From the NCBI GenBank assembly GCA_944321975.1, contig CALUNJ010000017.1:1-36863 (forward strand): 36,863 nt of DNA, given 5' to 3'. Both the position numbers and the translations under genes were made by a program. Of this stretch, positions 30,503-36,863 are shown one piece after another (within the stretch, counting starts at the first letter, position 1; each line of letters begins with the position of its first letter). The notes under the pieces are model-generated. The model saw nothing but the letters and a program-made list of their open reading frames with translations. It did not search any database and was not told the DNA's origin. This DNA comes from an uncultured Paraprevotella sp. Lineage in GTDB: Bacteria > Bacteroidota > Bacteroidia > Bacteroidales > Bacteroidaceae.

Positions 30503-32458
30503 ATGGAAATAAAGAAATTTTTGTGGGTCGCAGGACTTTGCTGCGCCTGTCATGGCGTTTATGCCGCGCCGGTGGAGTTTGCCAGTCCGGACAAGAAACT
30601 GGTGGTGACGGTTACGGACGACGGCGGGAAGCCCGTGTATAAGGTGGCTTATGACGGTGTCGTGTTTGTGGAGAATTCTCCGTTGGGCTTGCGCACGGAT
30701 TTGGGAGACTGGACTCAGGGCTTGTCTTTGGCTGATTCGGCGTTCAAGACAAAGACGGTGGAGGTGGATTACACCTTGCGCACGATCAAGCAAAGCCATG
30801 TGGAGAAACAGGCCACCTTGGCGGTTTGTCCGTTTTATAAGGATGGAAAGAAAGTGTGGGACGCGGAATTCTACGTGAGTGCCCACGACGTGGCTTTCCG
30901 CTATCGGGTCTATCCGCAGGGCGACAGGCTGTGCACCGTGGTGAAGGAAGAGGCCACCGGCTTTGTTTTTCCGGAAGGTACCACCACGTTCCTTTGCCCG
31001 CAGTCGAAACCGATGGGCGGCTTTGCCCGCACCTCGCCCAGCTATGAGACTTCCTACAAGACAGACGAGGCCATGGGGAAAAACGGTTGGGGAGAAGGCT
31101 ATTCGTTTCCCTGCCTTTTCCGCACGGGCGACAAGGGCTGGGTCCTGATTTCCGAAACCGGGGTGGACAGCCGCTATTGCGCCAGCCGGCTTTTGGGAGG
31201 CAAGGGTTCGCTCTATGCCATCGGATTCCCGCAGGAGGGAGAATTCAACGGCAACGGCACGACGGCTCCCGGCCTGATGTTGCCGGGCGAAACGCCGTGG
31301 CGTACGATCTCCGTGGGTGCGACATTGGCTCCCATCACGGAAACCACGGTGGCCTTCGACGTGGTGGAACCTCAGTATGAGCCTTCACGTCCTTATGTGT
31401 ATGGCCGTGGCACGTGGAGCTGGATCATCGGCGGCGATGCGAGCATGAATTACGACGAGCAGAAGCGTTACATCGATTTCGCGGCTGATATGGGCTACGA
31501 GTCGGTGCTCGTGGATGCCTGGTGGGATTCGCGCGTGGGCTACAAGCGCATGGAAGAACTGGCGCGTTATGCGGCTTCGAAAGGAGTGGGGCTTTACTTG
31601 TGGTACAATTCCAATGGCTATTGGAACGACGCGCCGCAAGGTCCCCGCGGACGATTGGACCGCACGCCGGTGCGCCGCCGCGAGATGGCCTGGATGCGTG
31701 ATGCGGGCATACGTGGCATCAAGGTGGACTTCATCGGGAGCGACAAGCAGGAGACGATGCGTCTTTACGAGGACATTCTCTGCGATGCGAACGACTATGG
31801 CTTGCTGGTGATTTTCCATGGTTGCACGTTGCCGCGCGGTTGGGAGCGCATGTATCCTAATTTCGTGGCTTCCGAGGCTGTGCTGGCCAGCGAGAACATG
31901 CATTTTTCCCAAGGCAGCTGCGATGCGGAGGCTTTCAATGCCACGTTGCATCCTTTCATCCGCAACACGGTGGGGAGCATGGATTTCGGCGGGAGCACGC
32001 TCAATCATTATTATAATGCGAAAGACGAGCCGAGGGGCAGCCGCCGCGTGACGTCGGATGTCTTCGCCCTGGCCACGGCGGTGATGTTCCAAAGCGCCGT
32101 GCAGCATTTTGCCATGACGCCCGGCAACTTGGAGACCGCTCCCGGCTGGGCCATTGATTTCATGAAGAAGGTGCCTACGACGTGGGACGAAGTGCGTTTC
32201 ATCGACGGTTATCCTGGCCGTTATGCCGTCATGGCGCGCCGTCACGGCGACACGTGGTACGTGGTCGGGGTGAACGCCCAGGAAGAGACTGCGGAACTGG
32301 AAGTGGAACTGCCGATGTTTGCTGCGGGCGAGACGGTGGCTTGTTACGAGGACGACGAGAAGTTGCAGGGCCGGCAGACGACGCGCCGTGTGGGCAAGGA
32401 CGGCAAGGTGAAACTCAGCATCCCCAAGAACGGAGGCGTGGTGCTGGTGGGCGAATGA
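30503..32458 (+). CDS. GH97 glycoside hydrolase, probably retaining alpha-galactosidase type
   Basis: A 651-residue exported enzyme that removes alpha-linked sugars from oligosaccharides in the periplasm. A signal peptide (MEIKKFLWVAGLCCACHGVYA) is followed by the N-terminal beta-sandwich (VEFASPDKKLVVTVTDDGGK, RYRVYPQGD). The TIM barrel starts near RGTWSWIIGGDASMNY, and the enzyme ends in a small beta domain. GIKVDFIGSDKQ places D409 where retaining GH97 enzymes have their nucleophile; inverting SusB-type enzymes lack it. E458 in ASEAV is a plausible acid/base. The frame opens upstream at 30212, but the signal peptide and the promoter at 30463 fix the ATG at 30503. It leads a three-gene operon with an esterase and a GH43. 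Alpha-galactosidase is favoured, not proven. Confidence 0.9.
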   Translation: MEIKKFLWVAGLCCACHGVYAAPVEFASPDKKLVVTVTDDGGKPVYKVAYDGVVFVENSPLGLRTDLGDWTQGLSLADSAFKTKTVEVDYTLRTIKQSHVEKQATLAVCPFYKDGKKVWDAEFYVSAHDVAFRYRVYPQGDRLCTVVKEEATGFVFPEGTTTFLCPQSKPMGGFARTSPSYETSYKTDEAMGKNGWGEGYSFPCLFRTGDKGWVLISETGVDSRYCASRLLGGKGSLYAIGFPQEGEFNGNGTTAPGLMLPGETPWRTISVGATLAPITETTVAFDVVEPQYEPSRPYVYGRGTWSWIIGGDASMNYDEQKRYIDFAADMGYESVLVDAWWDSRVGYKRMEELARYAASKGVGLYLWYNSNGYWNDAPQGPRGRLDRTPVRRREMAWMRDAGIRGIKVDFIGSDKQETMRLYEDILCDANDYGLLVIFHGCTLPRGWERMYPNFVASEAVLASENMHFSQGSCDAEAFNATLHPFIRNTVGSMDFGGSTLNHYYNAKDEPRGSRRVTSDVFALATAVMFQSAVQHFAMTPGNLETAPGWAIDFMKKVPTTWDEVRFIDGYPGRYAVMARRHGDTWYVVGVNAQEETAELEVELPMFAAGETVACYEDDEKLQGRQTTRRVGKDGKVKLSIPKNGGVVLVGE

Positions 32459-32509
32459 CCCAAGGCGACTTGAATGGCTATTATGATCATAAAGAAAGGA
32501 GAACGGCAG

Positions 32510-33721
32510 ATGAAAGCGAATCTCAGGAAAAGCGGCCGTGGGGCGGGCTGGCGCAAGTGGTGCTGTGTGGCCTTGGTGGCCATCGGGAGTGCGCTCCCTG
32601 CTTCTGCGGCATTTTCCGGCGCAGATGACGGAGAGCGCAAGGAACGGCAGCGCAGCGCGTGGGACAATCCGGTGGTGTCGCCCGTGGCGGAAGCCGGCGG
32701 GCGGGTGACCTTTGCGCTTGCGGCTCCGAAGGCGGAAAGCGTGGAGCTGAGCGGCCAGTTCATGCAGGGCCGGCGCGCGATGGAGAAAGGGACTGACGGG
32801 GTGTGGCGGCTGACCGTGGACATCGCTCCGGCCGACATTTATCCGTATTCGTTCGTGGTGGACGGTGTGGAAATCTCGGATCCGTCGAATCCGCTCACGT
32901 TCCCTAACGAACGTTTCAAGGCCAGCCTGTTGGTGATGCCGTCCGAGGAGGCGCTATACATGCCGAAGCCCGGCGTGGCCAGCGGACAGGTGCGCTATTG
33001 TTCCTACTATTCCCGGCGGATGAAGACTTTCCGTCCGCTGCTGGTCTATACGCCGGCGGGCTATGATGCGGCGCGGGCGAAAGACTATCCTGTGCTCTAT
33101 TTGGTGAGCGGCACGACGGACACGGAGGAAACGTGGTTCAAGGTCGGGCGGGCCAACACCATAGCCGACCGTCTCATTGCCGACGGACGGGCGGCGGAGA
33201 TGCTCATCGTGATGCCCTACGGCTACATGCCGGCCCACGGCACGCCCGATCCTTCGTCGGGCGGCGCGGCGCAGATGTATGCCGACTTCGCGGAGGAACT
33301 GACGGAAGAGATCATGCCTTTTGTCGGGCGGGAGTTCCGCGTGCGGAAAAACCGGGCCGACCGGGTGGTGGCGGGTTTCTCGCGGGGCGGCGGGCAAGCC
33401 TTGTTCACCGCCTTTTCCCATCCCGAACTTTTCTCGGCGGTGGGAGCCTATGCGGCCTATCTCACGCCGGAGGTGATGGAGGCGCATTTTGCCCCGCTCT
33501 TCGGGGATGCCGTGCGGGCCGATTCGCTTTTCCGTCTGAAGTGGTTCGGCGTGGGGAGCGAGGATTTCCTGCGCCCCGGCGTAGAAGCCCATCTGCGCTA
33601 TTTTGACCAGAAAGGGATCGCCTACAAACTTTTTCCGACGGGCGGGGGGCACACGTGGATGAATGCGCGTGCCTATCTGGCCGAGACACTTCCCCTGTTT
33701 TTCCCGACGGGGAAGAAATGA
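32510..33721 (+). CDS. Exported CE1-like carbohydrate esterase
   Basis: A 403-residue esterase of the feruloyl/acetyl esterase kind that would remove acyl groups from xylan-like chains. The signal peptide lies in residues 1 to about 34 (CCVALVAIGSALPASA). An early-Set/CBM48-like domain (about 60-145: VTFALAAPKAESVELSGQFM, GVWRLTVDIAPADIYPYSF) precedes the alpha/beta hydrolase domain. The nucleophile Ser lies in VAGFSRGGGQALF, an Asp is in GVGSEDFL, and the His is in GGGHTWMNAR. GFSRGG replaces the more common GLSMGG. The frame starts at 32474, but the ATG at 32510 gives a better signal peptide. It lies 51 bases after GH97 and 42 before GH43. Confidence 0.85.
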   Translation: MKANLRKSGRGAGWRKWCCVALVAIGSALPASAAFSGADDGERKERQRSAWDNPVVSPVAEAGGRVTFALAAPKAESVELSGQFMQGRRAMEKGTDGVWRLTVDIAPADIYPYSFVVDGVEISDPSNPLTFPNERFKASLLVMPSEEALYMPKPGVASGQVRYCSYYSRRMKTFRPLLVYTPAGYDAARAKDYPVLYLVSGTTDTEETWFKVGRANTIADRLIADGRAAEMLIVMPYGYMPAHGTPDPSSGGAAQMYADFAEELTEEIMPFVGREFRVRKNRADRVVAGFSRGGGQALFTAFSHPELFSAVGAYAAYLTPEVMEAHFAPLFGDAVRADSLFRLKWFGVGSEDFLRPGVEAHLRYFDQKGIAYKLFPTGGGHTWMNARAYLAETLPLFFPTGKK

Positions 33722-33763
33722 TGAATACGATTGACTCACTTTATAAAGAAAGGATTTAGAGAA

Positions 33764-35110
33764 ATGAAAAAAAACATGAGAACCCATGCAGGAGGGATGT
33801 TGATGTGCGCCGCCCTGCTCTGTGCGGGCACGATGCAGGCGCAAGAACCTATCATACAGACCAAGTATACGGCCGATCCGGCTCCGATGGTGTATAACGA
33901 CACGGTGTTCCTCTACACTGGCCATGACGAAGACGACGCGCAGGGCTACGGATTCAAGATGCTCGACTGGCAGCTTTACACCTCGACCGACATGGTGAAC
34001 TGGACCGACCACGGCCCGGTGGCTTCCACGAAGGACTTTGCCTGGCGCAAGCGCGACAACGGCGCATGGGCCGCGCAGGTCATTGAGCGCAACGGAAAGT
34101 TCTACATGTACTGCCCGCTGCACGGCAACGGCATCGGGGTGCTGGTTTCCGATTCGCCCTACGGGCCTTTCAAGGATCCCCTCGGCAAACCGCTCGTGTG
34201 GCAGCAGGAGCACTGGGAGGACATCGACCCCACGGTGTGGATCGACGACGACGGGCAGGCCTACATGTACTGGGGCAACCCGAACCTCTACTACGTGACG
34301 CTGAACGAGGACATGATTTCCTACAGTGGCACCATCGTGCGCGTGGGCAAGTTGAAGCACTACCAGGAAGGCCCGTGGTTCTACAAGCGCAAGGGCAAGT
34401 ATTACCTGGCCTATGCCTCTACCTGCTGCCCCGAAGGCATCGGCTACGCGATGGCCAAGTATCCCACCGGCCCGTGGGAGGTGAAGGGTTACATCATGCG
34501 CCCCACTGAGCGTACGCGCGGCAACCATCCGGGCATCATTGATTACAAGGGCAAGAGCTATGTGTTCGGGCAGAACTACGACCTGCTGCGCCGCGAGATG
34601 GAGGAACACCACGAACGGCGTTCCATTTCGTTGGCCGAGATGCACTATAACGCGGACGGGACCATTCAGGAAGTGCCCTATTTCAAGGACGTGCGTGTGG
34701 AACAGGTGGAGGACTTCGACCCCTACCGCCGCGTGGAGGCCGAGACGATGGCCTGGGGCTACGGGCTGAAGACGAACAAGTTCGCCAACGGCAAGGGTGT
34801 CTATGTGACGAACGTGGACGACGGCGAGGCGTTGCACCTGCGCGGCGTGGCTTTCGGACGCCGCGGTGCCAAGAAGTTCACGGCTTCCGTGGCTTCGGAA
34901 AAGGGGGATTGCAGCATTGAAATCCACCTGGACAACCCCAACGGCCCCTTGGTGGGCACGCTGCAGGTGGAGTCCACCGGCAGCCGGGACAGCTACCGCG
35001 AGATGAGTTGTGAGGTGACGGGTGCCAAGGGCGTGCACAACCTGGTCTTCGTCTTCCGCGGCAAGGGCGGCAAGGACTTGATGGACTGGGACTGGTGGCG
35101 GTTTGAATAA
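33764..35110 (+). CDS. GH43 glycoside hydrolase with C-terminal CBM6-like domain
   Basis: A 448-residue exported enzyme, probably an arabinofuranosidase or xylosidase. After the signal peptide (MLMCAALLCAGTMQAQ) the five-bladed propeller starts KYTADPAPMVYNDTVFLYTG with the catalytic base Asp in ADPAP. The second acidic residue is in DIDPTVWIDDDGQAYMYWG, and the acid Glu is in EGPWFYKRKGKYYLAYAS. From about residue 315 a CBM6-like sugar-binding domain follows (RRVEAETMAWGYGLKT to KDLMDWDWWRFE). I use the ATG at 33764 (MKKNMRTHAGG), not the frame start at 33731, because it gives a normal signal peptide. It is the last gene of the operon, followed by a hairpin at 35159. Confidence 0.9.
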   Translation: MKKNMRTHAGGMLMCAALLCAGTMQAQEPIIQTKYTADPAPMVYNDTVFLYTGHDEDDAQGYGFKMLDWQLYTSTDMVNWTDHGPVASTKDFAWRKRDNGAWAAQVIERNGKFYMYCPLHGNGIGVLVSDSPYGPFKDPLGKPLVWQQEHWEDIDPTVWIDDDGQAYMYWGNPNLYYVTLNEDMISYSGTIVRVGKLKHYQEGPWFYKRKGKYYLAYASTCCPEGIGYAMAKYPTGPWEVKGYIMRPTERTRGNHPGIIDYKGKSYVFGQNYDLLRREMEEHHERRSISLAEMHYNADGTIQEVPYFKDVRVEQVEDFDPYRRVEAETMAWGYGLKTNKFANGKGVYVTNVDDGEALHLRGVAFGRRGAKKFTASVASEKGDCSIEIHLDNPNGPLVGTLQVESTGSRDSYREMSCEVTGAKGVHNLVFVFRGKGGKDLMDWDWWRFE

Positions 35111-35158
35111 GGGCAAGGGGTTCTCCTCCCTGATGGCGGGAAAAATCTTGTCAGTTTG

Positions 35159-35200
35159 CGGGCGCATGGAGACCGGTTTTTCCGGGGCTTTATGCGCCCG
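35159..35200 (+). terminator. Two-part hairpin after the GH43 gene
   Basis: The perfect 9-bp arms CGGGCGCAT/ATGCGCCCG (35159-35167 and 35192-35200) enclose an inner CCGG-TTTTT-CCGG stem (35173-35185). It starts 48 bases after the GH43 stop. No T run follows, so it may protect the mRNA 3' end or act as an unusual terminator. Confidence 0.45.
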
Positions 35201-35348
35201 TTGGTGTGTCTCTTGCGACAGGGGCGGCTTTCCGGGGGAGTTGGCGTTGGGGCGGACGGGTCGGGACTCTTTGCCTGGCTCTTTCCTGTGGGAAAATAAG
35301 GCTTGTGTATTTCACTGTCTTTCAATTTGTTGAAATGGGTCTGTTTTT

Positions 35349-35400
35349 CTCAGGCGATTCACATTTTTTTTGCTTGAGAAAAAAATGTGAATCGCCTGAG
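35349..35400. repeat. Dispersed palindromic repeat, copy 4
   Basis: Perfect 22-base arms (35349-35370 and 35379-35400) with loop TGCTTGAG. The core TTCACAT plus seven T is shared with copies 1 and 2. The outer arm CTCAGGCGA differs from copy 1, and the matching change is present in the other arm. Confidence 0.85.
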
Positions 35401-35508
35401 GCAGATTTTTGTATCACTTGAGCTTTTTTCCTTCCTGGCTTCTTGCGGGCTTTGGCGCCGGGGGGCGCCGGGGTGTCCGGGAGGGCAAGGGCTGTCAGGC
35501 TTTTGAAA

Positions 35509-35577
35509 ATGTAACTTGGATTTTCCCGGATGTAACCTCATGCGGGGATTTTCAACATGAGTGTCTTGTTTTTCAAC
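35509..35577 (+). promoter_or_regulatory. Four phased operator-like repeats before GH31
   Basis: TGTAAC starts at 35510 and 35531, and TTCAAC at 35551 and 35572: spacings of 21, 20 and 21 bp, about two helical turns each. The last two lie in 20-base units that agree at 16 positions (35549-35568 and 35570-35589). The array ends 32 bases before the -7 box. Binding by a direct-repeat regulator is inferred. Confidence 0.55.
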
Positions 35578-35585
35578 ATAGGTGT

Positions 35586-35617
35586 TTTAACGGTGTGGCG
35601 GTTATGGTTTAACTTTG
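35586..35617 (+). promoter_or_regulatory. Promoter of the GH31 gene
   Basis: TTTA (35586-35589), a 20-base spacer and TAACTTTG (35610-35617). The -7 box is a full match and the upstream element has one mismatch. The leader to the ATG at 35656 is about 30 bases. It shows that GH31 is transcribed apart from the GH97-GH43 operon. Confidence 0.65.
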
Positions 35618-35655
35618 TCCCGTCAGAGTTTTAAATGATTTAAAGTAATTAAGTG

Positions 35656-36863
35656 ATGAAGACAATGAGGAAAAGGTCAATGTTGATTTTGGGCGGGCTG
35701 TTTTGCGTGGCACTCCTGTCCGCCCAAGAGTACCAAAAGACAGACCATGGCATCCGCACGACGGTGAACGGCGTGGACGTGGAGGTGCAGTACTTCTCTC
35801 CCACGGTGGTGCGCGTGGTAAAGACGCCTGCGGGGAAGAGCGTGGACAAGCAGAGCCTGGCCGTGGTGGCCAAACCGGGTGAGGTGAGTTTCAAAACTTC
35901 AACGAAAGACGGCAACATCGTGCTCGACAGCAAGACGCTGGACGTGACGCTGAATGCCTCTTCGGGCGTGATTACGTTCGCTGTGGGCGGCGACGAGCTG
36001 TTGCGCGAGAAGCAGACGGACAAGATGTTCACCCCGTTCGACGATGCCGGCACACCGACGTTCACGGTTTACCAGCCGTTCGAGCTGGAGAAGGACGAAG
36101 CCATTTACGGTCTCGGCCAGTTGCAGAACGGGAAGATGTCGCAGCGCGGCGTGCGGAAGAACATGATTCAGGGCAACACGGAAGACGTGAGTCCTTTCTT
36201 CCAGTCCACGAAAGGCTACGGCCTGTATTGGGACAACTATTCCCCGACGCTTTTCGTGGATGACGCGAACGGTGCTTCCTTCCGTTCGGACGTGGGCGAC
36301 TGCATGGACTATTACGTGATGTACGGCGGGGATGCCGACGGCGTGGTGGCGCAGGTGCGCTACCTGACGGGCGAGGTGCCCATGTTCCCCTTGTGGACGT
36401 ATGGTTATTGGCAGAGCAAGGAACGCTACAAGAGCCAGGCCGAAGTGGTCGGCGTGGTGCGCAAGTACCGTGAGTTGGGTGTGCCCCTCGACGGCATCAT
36501 CCAGGATTGGCAGTATTGGGGGCACAATTACTTGTGGAACGCGATGGACTTCACCAATCCTGAGTTCCCGAATCCACAGAAGATGCTCGACGACGTGCAT
36601 GGGATGAACGCGCACATGGCCATCTCCATCTGGTCGTCCTTCGGACCGGCCACGAAGCCCTACCGCGAACTGGCTTCCAAGGGGTTGCTCTACGACTTCA
36701 AGACGTGGCCTGCGGCAGGCACCGAATCCTGGCCGCCCGATCCCGAATATCCGTCGGGCGTGAGGGTGTATGATGCTTATTCGCCCGAGGCGCGCGACAT
36801 CTATTGGAAATACCTGAACGACGGCATCTTCAAGTTTGGCATGGACGCTTGGTGGATGGACTC
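35656..36863 (+). CDS. GH31 glycoside hydrolase, probably alpha-xylosidase (cut by window end)
   Basis: The first 402 codons of an exported GH31 enzyme. Translating from the ATG at 35656 gives a signal peptide (MLILGGLFCVALLSAQ), an N-terminal beta domain (YQKTDHGIRTTVNGVDVEVQ), IYGLGQLQNGKMSQRG and YGLYWDNYSPTLF. The barrel starts WTYGYWQSKERYKSQAEVV and GVPLDGIIQDWQYWG. The window ends in GMDAWWMD, whose Asp (codon 402) is the family's nucleophile position. The WQSKERY and LLYDFKTWP blocks favour the alpha-xylosidase branch, which acts on xyloglucan fragments and would release xylose for XylA and XylB. The C-terminal half is outside the window. Confidence 0.9.
   Translation, partial: MKTMRKRSMLILGGLFCVALLSAQEYQKTDHGIRTTVNGVDVEVQYFSPTVVRVVKTPAGKSVDKQSLAVVAKPGEVSFKTSTKDGNIVLDSKTLDVTLNASSGVITFAVGGDELLREKQTDKMFTPFDDAGTPTFTVYQPFELEKDEAIYGLGQLQNGKMSQRGVRKNMIQGNTEDVSPFFQSTKGYGLYWDNYSPTLFVDDANGASFRSDVGDCMDYYVMYGGDADGVVAQVRYLTGEVPMFPLWTYGYWQSKERYKSQAEVVGVVRKYRELGVPLDGIIQDWQYWGHNYLWNAMDFTNPEFPNPQKMLDDVHGMNAHMAISIWSSFGPATKPYRELASKGLLYDFKTWPAAGTESWPPDPEYPSGVRVYDAYSPEARDIYWKYLNDGIFKFGMDAWWMD

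Larger units (their letters stand above)
35111..35655. other. Gene-free interval with hairpin, palindrome and operator array
   Basis: These 545 bases between GH43 and GH31 contain, in order, a hairpin (35159-35200), a copy of the dispersed palindrome (35349-35400), four phased repeat sites (35509-35577) and a promoter (35586-35617). No credible reading frame is seen. Confidence 0.65.

Noticed and set aside
32954..35167. Open frame of 737 codons on the minus strand, opposite the esterase and GH43 genes
   Set aside because: It lies fully antisense to two genes with signal peptides and catalytic motifs. Its product is rich in His, Arg and Val without any domain, as expected for a mirror frame in GC-rich DNA.

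Overview
The window looks like chromosomal DNA from a gut-type Bacteroidales bacterium (Bacteroidota) with GC content somewhat above 50% by eye. Three things support this. The promoters carry the Bacteroidota -7 box TAnnTTTG, often with TTTG about 20 bases upstream. Shine-Dalgarno sequences are largely absent. The gene families are typical of the group: xylB-xylA, PdxB, a GH3-fold protein, a DUF3108 protein, acpP-fabF-rnc, and GH97/GH43/GH31 enzymes with signal peptides. I recognised 34 protein genes and no rRNA, tRNA, CRISPR array, transposase or phage gene.

Layout. (1) 1-1972, minus: the start of xylose isomerase and a complete xylulokinase. (2) 2178-2780, plus: a Crp/Fnr-type regulator with an FNR-like box upstream. 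(3) 3149-8947, minus: a six-gene run, probably one operon, encoding a GH3-fold ligase, an Ig-like lipoprotein, a DUF3108 protein, a membrane protein and two small related proteins of unknown function. (4) 9609-13301, minus: acpP-fabF-rnc and, separately promoted, pdxB. (5) 13403-26027, plus: a 13-gene surface-glycan cluster with a lipid A-type acyltransferase, UDP-galactopyranose mutase, a WaaP-like kinase, a galactofuranosyltransferase-like enzyme, a GT11 fucosyltransferase and other glycosyltransferases. It is closed by a convergent MsbA-like ABC transporter (26233-28068, minus). (6) 28288-30342, plus: tetR-fabG-rluA, ending at a clear terminator. (7) 30503-36863, plus: a carbohydrate-degradation locus (GH97, CE1-like esterase, GH43-CBM6, then a separately promoted GH31 cut by the window end).

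How the genes fit together. Region 5 most simply makes lipopolysaccharide or a related envelope glycan: lipid A acylation, sugar addition that includes galactofuranose and probably fucose, phosphorylation, and export of the lipid by the ABC transporter. Region 7 would release sugars from an arabinoxylan- or xyloglucan-like plant polysaccharide. Region 1 would carry freed xylose into the pentose phosphate pathway. No SusC/SusD pair is visible.

The least explained signals are non-coding. A palindromic repeat with arms of 22-23 bases occurs in three gene-free islands, and a tandem array of its half-sites lies in a fourth; the outer arm sequences change in a compensating way. TGT(A/T)AC sites spaced exactly 21 bp lie just upstream of both CAZyme transcription units and suggest a common activator. 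The pair of small proteins at 3149-3836 and the envelope operon they end are the best candidates for an undescribed protein system.
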